From Streptomyces fumanus (lineage in GTDB: Bacteria > Actinomycetota > Actinomycetes > Streptomycetales > Streptomycetaceae): a stretch of DNA of 64,000 bases. Positions 40,195 to 48,248 of the stretch are shown piece after piece. The notes beneath the pieces were generated by a model that had not been told where the DNA came from, searched no databases, and was given only the letters and a program-made list of their open reading frames with translations. The number at the start of each line of letters is the position of its first letter. Position 1 is the stretch's first letter. Both the position numbers and the translations under genes were made by a program. Location: assembly GCF_014655295.1 (NCBI RefSeq), contig NZ_BNBI01000010.1:124001-188000 (forward strand), written 5' to 3'.

Positions 40195-43002
40195 ATGACA
40201 GAGGATCTCTCCCCGGCCGAGCGGTACGCGGCGGCCCGCAGGCGGGCCGCCGAGCAGGCCACCGCGCTCGCGTCCTTCCGCGAGATGTACGACTTCGGCC
40301 TCGACCCCTTCCAGATCGAGGCGTGCCAGGCGCTGGAGGCCGGCAAGGGCGTGCTGGTGGCGGCACCCACCGGCTCCGGCAAGACCATCGTCGGCGAGTT
40401 CGCCGTCCACCTCGCCCTCCAGCAGGGCAAGAAGTGCTTCTACACGACCCCCATCAAGGCGCTGTCGAACCAGAAGTACTCCGACCTGTGCCGCCGCTAC
40501 GGCACCGACAAGGTCGGCCTGCTCACCGGCGACAACAGCGTGAACTCCGGCGCCCCGGTGGTCGTGATGACCACCGAGGTCCTGCGCAACATGCTGTACG
40601 CCGGGTCGCAGACCCTGCTCGGCCTCGGCTATGTGGTCATGGACGAGGTGCACTACCTCTCCGACCGCTTCCGCGGCGCCGTCTGGGAGGAAGTGATCAT
40701 CCACCTCCCCGAGTCCGTGACCCTGGTGTCGCTGTCGGCGACCGTGTCCAACGCCGAGGAGTTCGGTGACTGGCTCGACACCGTCCGCGGCGACACCCAG
40801 GTCATCGTCTCCGAGCACCGGCCCGTACCGCTGTTCCAGCACGTCCTGGCCGGACGCCGGATGTACGACCTGTTCGAGGAGGCCGAGGGCCACAAGAAGG
40901 CCGTCAACCCGGACCTGACGCGGATGGCGCGCCTGGAGGCGAGCCGCCCCTCGTACCAGGACCGGCGGCGCGGCTGGCACATGCGCGAGGCGGACCGGGA
41001 GCGCGAGCGCCGGCAGCGCTCGCGGATCTGGACACCGAGCCGCCCCGAGGTCATCGAACGCCTCGACGCCGAGGGCCTGCTCCCCGCGATCACCTTCATC
41101 TTCAGCCGCGCCGCCTGCGAGGCCGCCGTCCAGCAGTGCCTGTACGCGGGCCTCAGGCTCAACGACGACGCCGCGCGGGAGCGGGTGCGCGCCCTGGTCG
41201 AGGAGCGCACCGCCGCCATCCCGCCGGAGGACCTGCACGTCCTGGGCTACTACGAGTGGCTGGAGGGCCTGGAGCGCGGCATCGCCGCCCACCACGCGGG
41301 CATGCTGCCGACCTTCAAGGAGGTCGTCGAGGAGCTGTTCGTGCGGGGACTGGTCAAGGCCGTCTTCGCCACCGAGACCCTCGCCCTCGGCATCAACATG
41401 CCCGCCCGCTCGGTGGTCCTGGAGAAGCTCGTCAAGTGGAACGGCGAGCAGCACGCCGACATCACCCCGGGCGAGTACACGCAGCTCACCGGCCGCGCGG
41501 GCCGCCGCGGCATCGACGTCGAGGGCCACGCGGTGGTGCTCTGGCAGCGCGGTATGAACCCCGAGCACCTCGCCGGGCTCGCGGGCACCCGCACGTATCC
41601 GCTGCGCTCCAGCTTCAAGCCCTCGTACAACATGGCGGTCAACCTGGTCGAGCAGTTCGGCCGGCACCGCTCGCGGGAGCTGCTGGAGACGTCGTTCGCG
41701 CAGTTCCAGGCCGACAAGTCGGTGGTCGGGATCTCCCGGCAGGTGCAGCGCAACGAGGAGGGACTGGAGGGCTACAAAGCCTCCATGACCTGCCACCTCG
41801 GCGACTTCGAGGAGTACGCGCGGCTGCGCCGGGAGCTGAAGGACCGCGAGACCGAGCTGGCCCGGCAGGGCGTGGCCCAGCGCCGCGCCGAGGCCGCCGT
41901 GGCGCTGGAGAAGCTGAAGCCGGGCGACGTCATCCACGTACCGACGGGCAAGTACGCGGGGCTCGCCCTGGTGCTGGACCCGGGGCTGCCCGCCGGGCGG
42001 TCCAACGGCCACCGCGGCTTCGAGCACCACGACGGGCCCCGCCCGCTGGTCCTGACCGCCGAGCGGCAGGTCAAGCGGCTGGCGTCGATCGACTTCCCGG
42101 TGCCGGTCGAGGCGCTGGAGCGGATGCGCATCCCGAAGTCCTTCAACCCGCGCTCGCCGCAGTCCCGCCGCGACCTCGCCTCCGCGCTGCGCACCAAGGC
42201 GGGGCACATCCCGCCCGAGCGGGCCCGCAAGAAGCGCTCCCAGGCGGCCGACGACCGGCAGATCGCCCAGCTCCGCAAGGCCATCCGCGCCCACCCGTGC
42301 CACGGCTGCGACGAGCGCGAGGACCACGCCCGGTGGGCCGAGCGCTACCACCGGCTGCTGCGCGACACCTCCCAGTTGGAGCGGCGGATCGAGGGCCGGA
42401 CCAACACCATCGCCCGGACCTTCGACCGGATCGTGGCGCTGCTGACCGAGCTGGACTATCTGCGCGGCGACGAGGTCACCGAGCACGGCAAGCGGCTCGC
42501 CCGGCTCTACGGCGAGCTGGACCTGCTGGCCAGCGAGTGCCTGCGCGAGGGCGTCTGGGAGGGCCTGGGCCCGGCCGAACTGGCCGCCTGCGTCTCCGCC
42601 CTGGTGTTCGAGTCCCGGGCGGCCGACGAGGCGATGGCGCCGAAGGTGCCCTCCGGCAAGGCCAAGGCCGCGCTGGGGGAGACGGTCCGGATCTGGGGCA
42701 GGCTGGACGCGCTGGAGGAGGAGTTCCGGATCACCCAGAGCGAGGGGGTCGGCCAGCGCGAACCCGACCTCGGCTTCGCCTGGGCCGCCTACATGTGGGC
42801 GTCCGGCAAGGGCCTGGACGAGGTGCTGCGCGAGGCGGAGATGCCGGCCGGTGACTTCGTGCGCTGGTGCAAGCAGGTCATCGACGTCCTCGGCCAGATC
42901 GCCGCCGCCGCGCCCGGCGAGAACTCGACGGTGCCGAAGAACGCCCGCAAGGCGGTCGACGGGCTGCTGCGGGGGGTCGTGGCCTACTCGTCGGTGGGGT
43001 AG
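40195..43002 (+). CDS. helY: Ski2/Mtr4-like DEVH helicase (HelY type)
   Basis: This 935-residue superfamily 2 helicase resembles Mtr4/Ski2 and mycobacterial HelY, and probably acts on RNA or DNA-RNA structures. Motif I is APTGSGKT (about residue 57), motif II DEVH (MDEVHYLSDRFRG), motif III SLSATVSNAEEFG, and motif VI QLTGRAGRRGID. A DSHCT-type helical domain covers the C-terminus (LDYLRGDEVTEHGKRLARLYGELDLLASE). A CHGCDEREDH stretch could bind metal. The ATG at 40195 is used; TACGCT at 40179-40184 is its likely -10 box. The tatA-tatC-helY order is shared with mycobacteria. Confidence 0.93.
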   Translation: MTEDLSPAERYAAARRRAAEQATALASFREMYDFGLDPFQIEACQALEAGKGVLVAAPTGSGKTIVGEFAVHLALQQGKKCFYTTPIKALSNQKYSDLCRRYGTDKVGLLTGDNSVNSGAPVVVMTTEVLRNMLYAGSQTLLGLGYVVMDEVHYLSDRFRGAVWEEVIIHLPESVTLVSLSATVSNAEEFGDWLDTVRGDTQVIVSEHRPVPLFQHVLAGRRMYDLFEEAEGHKKAVNPDLTRMARLEASRPSYQDRRRGWHMREADRERERRQRSRIWTPSRPEVIERLDAEGLLPAITFIFSRAACEAAVQQCLYAGLRLNDDAARERVRALVEERTAAIPPEDLHVLGYYEWLEGLERGIAAHHAGMLPTFKEVVEELFVRGLVKAVFATETLALGINMPARSVVLEKLVKWNGEQHADITPGEYTQLTGRAGRRGIDVEGHAVVLWQRGMNPEHLAGLAGTRTYPLRSSFKPSYNMAVNLVEQFGRHRSRELLETSFAQFQADKSVVGISRQVQRNEEGLEGYKASMTCHLGDFEEYARLRRELKDRETELARQGVAQRRAEAAVALEKLKPGDVIHVPTGKYAGLALVLDPGLPAGRSNGHRGFEHHDGPRPLVLTAERQVKRLASIDFPVPVEALERMRIPKSFNPRSPQSRRDLASALRTKAGHIPPERARKKRSQAADDRQIAQLRKAIRAHPCHGCDEREDHARWAERYHRLLRDTSQLERRIEGRTNTIARTFDRIVALLTELDYLRGDEVTEHGKRLARLYGELDLLASECLREGVWEGLGPAELAACVSALVFESRAADEAMAPKVPSGKAKAALGETVRIWGRLDALEEEFRITQSEGVGQREPDLGFAWAAYMWASGKGLDEVLREAEMPAGDFVRWCKQVIDVLGQIAAAAPGENSTVPKNARKAVDGLLRGVVAYSSVG

Positions 43003-43029
43003 GCGCGGCGGTACGGCCTGCGCGGGGCT

Positions 43030-43050
43030 GAGCGGTACGGGGTACCGCTC
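43030..43050. terminator. First helY terminator hairpin
   Basis: GAGCGGTAC (43030-43038) pairs perfectly with GTACCGCTC (43042-43050) around GGG, 27 bases after the helY stop. Confidence 0.55.
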
Positions 43051-43137
43051 GCGTACCGCCCGCGTACGGCCGCGGTGGTGTGCGCCGGCCACGTCGGGTC
43101 GGGGCGCGTCGTGTCGCGTCGCTTCGCGGGATGCTTT

Positions 43138-43169
43138 CGGGCGCCCGAGTCACCAGGCTCGGGCGCCCG
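43138..43169. terminator. Second terminator after helY
   Basis: CGGGCGCCCGAG (43138-43149) and CTCGGGCGCCCG (43158-43169) form a perfect 12-bp stem with loop TCACCAGG. Confidence 0.75.
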
Positions 43170-43481
43170 CGTCATGTCCGGGGCCGGTCTTTCACTCGTC
43201 ACGGTGAGTGACTATCGCACGTCCGTCCGTGGATACTTTACGTGTTCGACCCGATGCCGCGCGTGCAGATGGGCCCGAGGCTACTCCCGCCCCGGTGCCC
43301 GTTTCAGGTGGTTGCCGAAGACGACACGGCGATGATCCGGTCGCACTAGGCTCGCCCGCAGCGCACCGGATCGGCATGAATGCGCCTGCTCGTTCCTCAT
43401 GCGCGGAAGATCCCGTTCCCTTCCTGGCATACCCCCCTGCGGACTTTCCCATCCCCGTCGATTCGCTTCCAGAGGGCCTAC

Positions 43482-45101
43482 ATGGTGAGTGTTGCTTCCC
43501 CTCCAGATCACCGCCGACTTCCGCACGCCCGGGTGCTGTTGCTGCCCGCCATACTGATGGCCGCGGCGACCGGGTCCGCCGTCGCCGCGGTGACGGAGCA
43601 GGCCCGGACCGCCGTCGGCTGGTGCGGCGCGCTCGCCACCCTCCTCGTCATCGCGACGGGAGCCGAAGCGGCCCGCCGCGGCCGGGTCGTCAGTGCCCTG
43701 CGGGCCGAACACGCCCGTCACAGCGCGTATCTGGAGCGGCGGATCGCCGGCCACGAGGAGGAGATGACCCGCATCGGCCGGGAGATCCTGCCTGCCGCGC
43801 TGCACTACATGCGCCGGGGACACACCCCGCGCGAGGTGATGCTGCACCTGGACCAGCTCGACCCGTCCTGTGCCGGACTCGGCAAGCCGCAGCGGAAGCT
43901 GATCCGCATGGTCCTGGAGATCGTCGAGCAGGAAGACGCCCTCCGCGACTCCGCCCAGCGCTCCTTCGTCGACATCGCCCGCCGTATGCAGGCCATCGTC
44001 CACCAGCAGAACACGGAACTGCGGGAGATGGAGGAGGACCACGGCCGCAACCCCGAGGTCTTCGACGACCTGCTCCGCATCGACCACGGCACGGCGATGA
44101 TCGGCCGCCTCGCCGACTCCATCTCCGTCCTCGGCGGCGGCCGGCCCGGACGCCAGTGGCCCCTGCCCGTCGCCCTCTACAGCGTGCTGCGCGGCGCCAT
44201 GTCCCGGATCCTGGAGTACCGCCGCATCCACCTGGCCTCCATCGCCAAGGTCAACATCAAGGGCACCGCGGTCGAACCGGTCATCCACGCCGCGGCCGAG
44301 CTGCTCGACAACGCCACCCGCTACTCGCCGCCCAACACCAAGGTGCACGTCACCGCGACCGAGGTGCAGACCGGCGTCTGCATCGAGATCGAGGACGCCG
44401 GCGTCAACCTCAGCGAGGAGTCCCGGCTGCGGATCGAGGCCCTGCTGGAGCGCGCCAAGGCGGGCACCGACCTCCAGGACCTCGCCGGGCAGCCGCGCCT
44501 GGGCCTGGCCGTCGTCGGCCGCCTGTGCACGGCGCACAAGATGCAGGTCTCCCTGCGGCCCTCCGCGTACGGCGGGGTCCGCGCCGTCCTCATCGTGCCG
44601 AGCGACATGATGACCACCGAGCCCGGCGTCGGCCTGGCCCACGGCATCGGCGCGATCTCCATCCCCAAGCCGGGCCCCGACGCCCTGCCCGGTCCGGCCC
44701 GCAAGCCCAAGAAGCGGCGGCCCACCAACCCCCTCATCCCGGCCGGCGTCTCCCTGGAGGACGACCTCCCCGAGGTCACCGAGTGGACCGCCGGAGGGCT
44801 GCCGCAGCGCCGCAGCCGGATGAAGATGCCGCTCAGCCAGCGGCTGGCCGAGCAGGCCCGCTGGGAGCGGGAGGACGCCGAGCGCGAGGCCCGCGCGGCC
44901 GCCGAGCGGGCCCGGACCGCCTGGGCCGCCTCCCGGCCGGAAGCCGAGCCCGAGGCGGAGCAGGACGAGGAGCCCCCGCCCGGCCAGTGGGTCGCGGCCT
45001 TCTGGGAGGGCCTCCGGAGCGCCCCGAACCCCAACGCATTCGCCCACCACACCCAAGAGCCGGCCCCCACCCCGGCCGACGACGAGGGAGACCTCAAGTG
45101 A
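43482..45101 (+). CDS. cvnA: Conservon sensor-kinase-like protein CvnA (RarA-like)
   Basis: CvnA is the membrane sensor of a conservon, the actinomycete four-gene G-protein-like system. The 539 residues have two N-terminal membrane segments (about 15-60), a helical region, and a histidine-kinase-type ATPase domain (N box ELLDNATRYSPP near residue 270; D-A-G box IEDAGVN). A classical phospho-acceptor H-box is not evident, so autophosphorylation is uncertain. The C-terminal 140 residues are charged, low-complexity and probably disordered. The ATG at 43482 follows AGAGGG. The stop overlaps the cvnB start (GTGA). In S. coelicolor the equivalent rar/cvn9 operon represses aerial growth. Confidence 0.92.
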   Translation: MVSVASPPDHRRLPHARVLLLPAILMAAATGSAVAAVTEQARTAVGWCGALATLLVIATGAEAARRGRVVSALRAEHARHSAYLERRIAGHEEEMTRIGREILPAALHYMRRGHTPREVMLHLDQLDPSCAGLGKPQRKLIRMVLEIVEQEDALRDSAQRSFVDIARRMQAIVHQQNTELREMEEDHGRNPEVFDDLLRIDHGTAMIGRLADSISVLGGGRPGRQWPLPVALYSVLRGAMSRILEYRRIHLASIAKVNIKGTAVEPVIHAAAELLDNATRYSPPNTKVHVTATEVQTGVCIEIEDAGVNLSEESRLRIEALLERAKAGTDLQDLAGQPRLGLAVVGRLCTAHKMQVSLRPSAYGGVRAVLIVPSDMMTTEPGVGLAHGIGAISIPKPGPDALPGPARKPKKRRPTNPLIPAGVSLEDDLPEVTEWTAGGLPQRRSRMKMPLSQRLAEQARWEREDAEREARAAAERARTAWAASRPEAEPEAEQDEEPPPGQWVAAFWEGLRSAPNPNAFAHHTQEPAPTPADDEGDLK

Positions 45102-45505
45102 TCGAGCAGCAAGGCAAGTTCGACTGGATGCTCAGGGATCTCTACAACGGTGTCCCGGGTGTCGAGATGATCGTGGTGCTCTCCGCCGACGGACTGCGCA
45201 TCGCCCGCTACTCCGGCGACCCCGACGCCGCCGACCGGGTCGCCGCCGCCTGCGCGGGCCTGCAGAGCCTGGCCGGTGCGGTGGCCCAGGAGATCCCGGG
45301 CAGCGACGGCCGGATGAAGCTCGTCATCATCGAGATCAACGGCGGCTACTTCTATCTGATGGCCGCCGGTCCCAACGCCTATCTGGCCGTGCTCTCCGAC
45401 GTCACCTGCGAACCCGGGCGGATGAGCAACCGCATGGCCGACCTGGTCGCCCGGATCGGCCCCCACCTGACCAGCCCGGCCCGGCGCAACGGGCAGACCG
45501 TATGA
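45098..45505 (+). CDS. cvnB: Roadblock/LC7 protein CvnB
   Basis: CvnB (RarB) is a 135-residue roadblock/LC7-domain protein, a family that acts on small GTPases. It has the hallmarks DWMLRDLYNGVPGVEMIVVLSADGLRIARYSG at the start and KLVIIEINGGYFYLMAAGPNAYLAVL in the core. It probably modulates CvnD. The GTG start overlaps the cvnA stop by four bases, and its own stop overlaps the cvnC start (ATGA). Confidence 0.93.
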   Translation: MIEQQGKFDWMLRDLYNGVPGVEMIVVLSADGLRIARYSGDPDAADRVAAACAGLQSLAGAVAQEIPGSDGRMKLVIIEINGGYFYLMAAGPNAYLAVLSDVTCEPGRMSNRMADLVARIGPHLTSPARRNGQTV

Positions 45506-45945
45506 CTCCTCCCCGGCGCCAGAGGCGAACCCCCCGGCAGGCACCCCCCGTACCGCCCCCCGACAGGGGCACGGCCACCCCGGGCGGCGGTCCGGGCCCG
45601 AAGGGCAACCCCGAGCGGCTCTTCGTGATCGGCGGTGAAGGCGGTGACGGCGATGAGGGCGGGGGCGAGCGCGCCGACATCGACCTGGTGACGCTGATCG
45701 TGGCGCGCGCCGACCCGCCCGTGTCGGCCACACCGGAACAGGCCGCCCTGCTCCGGCTCTGCGCGGCGCCCCTGTCCGTGGCGGAACTGTCGGCCTATCT
45801 GGCGCTGCCGTTCAGCGTGGTGACCGTCCTGCTCACCGGGTTGCTGGCGCACGAACTGGTCGAGGCGCGGGCGCCGATCGTCCGACAGAAGGTTGCCGAC
45901 CGATTACTTCTCGAAGCGGTGATGCATGGACTGCAAAGGCTCTGA
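45502..45945 (+). CDS. cvnC: DUF742 protein CvnC, contains a TTA codon
   Basis: CvnC (RarC) is a 147-residue DUF742 protein. The first 55 residues are Pro/Gly-rich; the DUF742 core (LVTLIVARADPPVSATPEQAALLRLCAAPLSVAELSAYLALPFSVVTVLLTGLL) resembles a winged helix. It is thought to work with CvnB and CvnD. At 45904-45906 the codon for one leucine (ADRLLLEA) is TTA, the rarest codon in Streptomyces, read only by the bldA tRNA. It lies 14 codons before the stop and 20 bases before the cvnD start, so both cvnC completion and cvnD translation may depend on bldA. Confidence 0.93.
   Translation: MTPPRRQRRTPRQAPPVPPPDRGTATPGGGPGPKGNPERLFVIGGEGGDGDEGGGERADIDLVTLIVARADPPVSATPEQAALLRLCAAPLSVAELSAYLALPFSVVTVLLTGLLAHELVEARAPIVRQKVADRLLLEAVMHGLQRL
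45904..45906 (+). promoter_or_regulatory. TTA leucine codon (bldA-dependent)
   Basis: In the cvnC frame the codons read CGA-TTA-CTT-CTC. TTA is decoded only by the developmentally controlled bldA leucyl-tRNA. It is the only in-frame TTA that I noticed in the plausible genes of this window. Confidence 0.85.
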
Positions 45946-46546
45946 CACGATGACCGGCCCGCGCACGGAGGACCGGCTGCCGCCCACCGCCGAGACGGCG
46001 GTGAAGATCGTCATCGTGGGCGGCTTCGGCGTCGGCAAGACCACCATGGTCGGTTCGGTCAGCGAGATCAGACCGCTGACCACCGAGGAGACCATGACCC
46101 AGGCCGGCATCGGGGTCGACGACGACTTCGGTTCCCCCACCAAGACGGCCACCACCGTCGCCATGGACTTCGGCCGCATCAGCATCACCGAGCAACTGGT
46201 GCTCTATTTGTTCGGCACCCCCGGCCAGGAGCGCTTCTGGTTCCTGTGGAACGGGCTGTTCGAGGGCGCGCTCGGCGCGGTGGTGCTGGTGGACACCCGG
46301 CGCCTGGAGTCCAGCTTCGACGTGATGGGGAAGCTGGAGGAGCGCGGCGTGCCGTTCGTGGTGGGCCTCAACGCCTTCCCGGACGCCCCCCGCCACCCCG
46401 TCGACGAGCTGCGCACCGCCCTCGACCTGTCCGAGGACATCCCGATCGTCGAGTGCGACGTGCGCCGCAGGGCCTCCAGCCGGGACGTGCTGATGACCCT
46501 GATGCGCTTCCTGCACTCCCTCGCCATGACCGGCGCGCTCACCTGA
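45926..46546 (+). CDS. cvnD: Conservon Ras-like GTPase CvnD
   Basis: CvnD (RarD) is a 206-residue small GTPase. The P-loop is GGFGVGKTT near residues 33-41, the G3 motif is divergent (GTPGQER instead of DxxGQ), and G4 is NAFPD in place of NKxD. It is the switch of the conservon and interacts with CvnB. The ATG at 45926 overlaps cvnC by 20 bases; an in-frame ATG at 45950, with AAAGG upstream, is an alternative that drops eight residues. The P450 gene follows 58 bases downstream and probably shares the operon. Confidence 0.92.
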   Translation: MDCKGSDTMTGPRTEDRLPPTAETAVKIVIVGGFGVGKTTMVGSVSEIRPLTTEETMTQAGIGVDDDFGSPTKTATTVAMDFGRISITEQLVLYLFGTPGQERFWFLWNGLFEGALGAVVLVDTRRLESSFDVMGKLEERGVPFVVGLNAFPDAPRHPVDELRTALDLSEDIPIVECDVRRRASSRDVLMTLMRFLHSLAMTGALT

Positions 46547-46604
46547 CCGCGTATCCCCGCCCGCCCTGTGCCACCCGGCCCGCCTCAGTCTCGGAGCGAT
46601 CACT

Positions 46605-48248
46605 GTGATGCCTGAATCCCCCGCCCCGACCGCCACGGGAGAGCCCCCCACCGGCCCGCCCCCCGGATGCCCCGCCCACGGCCTCGGGCCCGGGGGACTG
46701 CACCGGCTCGCCGAAGCGGACGACCTGGAAGGACTGTACGAGGAACTCCGGGAGCGGTACGGGCCGGTGGCGCCGGCGCTGCTCCACGACGACGTGCCGG
46801 TCTGGGTGGTCCTCGGCCACGCGGAGAACCTGCTCATGGTGAGTTCGCCCTCGCAGTTCTGCCGGGACAGCCGGATCTGGACCCCGCTGAAGGAGGGCAT
46901 GGTCAGGCCCGACCATCCGCTGATGCCGCACATCGCCTGGCAGCCCATCGCCTCGCACACCGAGGGCGACGAGCACAAGCGGCTGCGCGGCGCGGTCTCG
47001 GGCGCCCTGTCCACGATCGACTACCGGAGTCTGCGCCGCCACATCCAGCGGCACACCCAGCGCCTGGTCAACCGGTTCTGCGAGGCCGGGCGGGCCGACC
47101 TGGTCGGCCAGTTCGCCGAGCACCTGCCGATGGGAGTGATGTGCGAGATCCTCGGCATGGCGAGGGACTACGACGACCGGCTGGTGGAGGCTGCGCGGGA
47201 CGCCCTGAAGGGCACCGAGACGGCGATCGCCAGCCACGACCACGTGATGGAGGTGCTGAGCCGGCTCACCGCGCGCCGCCGGGCCGAACCCGCCGAGGAC
47301 TTCACCACCCACCTCATCAACCACCCGGCCCGGCTCACCGACGACGAGGTCCGCGAGCACCTGCGGCTGGTGCTGTTCGCGGGGTACGAGAACACCGCGA
47401 ACCTCCTCTCCAACGTGCTGCGCGTGGTTCTCACCGACCCCGGGTTCCGCGCCCAGTTGAACGGCGGGCAGATGACCGTGCCCGAGGCGGTCGAGCAGTC
47501 GCTGTGGGACGAGCCGCCGTTCAGCACGATCTTCGCCTACTTCGCCAAGCAGGACACCGAGTTGGGCGGACAGCGGATCCGGCAGGGCGACGGGCTGCTG
47601 TTCGGTATCGCGCCGGGCAACGTCGACCCGCGGATCCGGCCCGACCTCTCGGCCGGTATGCAGGGCAACCGCGCCCACCTCGCCTTCGGCGGCGGCCCGC
47701 ACGAGTGCCCCGGGCAGGACATCGGCCGGGCCATCGCCGACGCCGGTGTGGACGCGCTGCTGATGCGGCTGCCGGATGTGCGACTGGCGGTGCCCGAAGA
47801 AGAGTTGACCTGGCGGTCCTCGATCGCCTCCCGGCATCTGGTGAGGCTGCCGGTGCGGTTCGAGCCCAGGCCGCCGCAGGACGTGCGGCAGCAGCCGAGC
47901 CATACGCCGGTGCCGCCGCCGCGGGCGCCCTGGCACGTGGGCGCCCCGCTGCCGGAGCTGTCGGCCGGGCCGGCGGCCGGCACGGTCACCACGCCGGCCT
48001 GGCCGGAGGCGCCGTCACCGGACCGGCCCGAGCGGGAGCCCGAGCGGCCCGAGTGGCCCGCCCCGGCCGAGGAGCCCGAACCGGGCAGGTGGCCCGCCCC
48101 GGCCGAGCGGTCCGAACCGGGCGAGGGGCCCGTGCGGCAGGGCGTGCGGGTGCCGGGCGATTCCGTGCCGCCGTCCGTGGCCGTCGACGGGCCGGAGCGG
48201 CCGCGCGGCGCCTGGCAGCGGTTCCTGCGGTGGTGGCGCGGTCAGTGA
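46605..48248 (+). CDS. Cytochrome P450 lacking ExxR, CYP157C-like (RarE-like)
   Basis: This 547-residue P450 has the I-helix motif LFAGYENTANLL and the heme loop FGGGPHECPGQD with C368 as ligand. The K-helix, which should carry ExxR, reads E297-Q-S-L-W301, so both the Glu and the Arg are gone. I recall this exact sequence and numbering from S. coelicolor CYP157C1. After about residue 420 there is an extension of about 125 residues, rich in Pro and Glu with repeats of the type PEWPAPAEEPEPG, ending in RGAWQRFLRWWRGQ, a basic aromatic tail that could touch the membrane. It ends the conservon operon. The GTG at 46605 or ATG at 46608 may be used; GGAG lies upstream. Its substrate and redox partner are unknown. 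Confidence 0.92.
   Translation: MMPESPAPTATGEPPTGPPPGCPAHGLGPGGLHRLAEADDLEGLYEELRERYGPVAPALLHDDVPVWVVLGHAENLLMVSSPSQFCRDSRIWTPLKEGMVRPDHPLMPHIAWQPIASHTEGDEHKRLRGAVSGALSTIDYRSLRRHIQRHTQRLVNRFCEAGRADLVGQFAEHLPMGVMCEILGMARDYDDRLVEAARDALKGTETAIASHDHVMEVLSRLTARRRAEPAEDFTTHLINHPARLTDDEVREHLRLVLFAGYENTANLLSNVLRVVLTDPGFRAQLNGGQMTVPEAVEQSLWDEPPFSTIFAYFAKQDTELGGQRIRQGDGLLFGIAPGNVDPRIRPDLSAGMQGNRAHLAFGGGPHECPGQDIGRAIADAGVDALLMRLPDVRLAVPEEELTWRSSIASRHLVRLPVRFEPRPPQDVRQQPSHTPVPPPRAPWHVGAPLPELSAGPAAGTVTTPAWPEAPSPDRPEREPERPEWPAPAEEPEPGRWPAPAERSEPGEGPVRQGVRVPGDSVPPSVAVDGPERPRGAWQRFLRWWRGQ

Larger units (their letters stand above)
43003..43481. other. Long gap between helY and the conservon
   Basis: The 479 bases hold two terminator hairpins, then a promoter region. 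TGACTA (43209-43214) and GATACT (43232-43237) are 17 bases apart and make a good vegetative promoter, which would give a 240-base leader before cvnA. A second -10-like TAGGCT lies near 43349. Short open frames in this stretch lack ribosome binding sites. Confidence 0.45.

Noticed and set aside
43075..43470. Short open frames between helY and cvnA
   Set aside because: They lack ribosome binding sites and overlap a terminator and a promoter, so they are unlikely to be genes.
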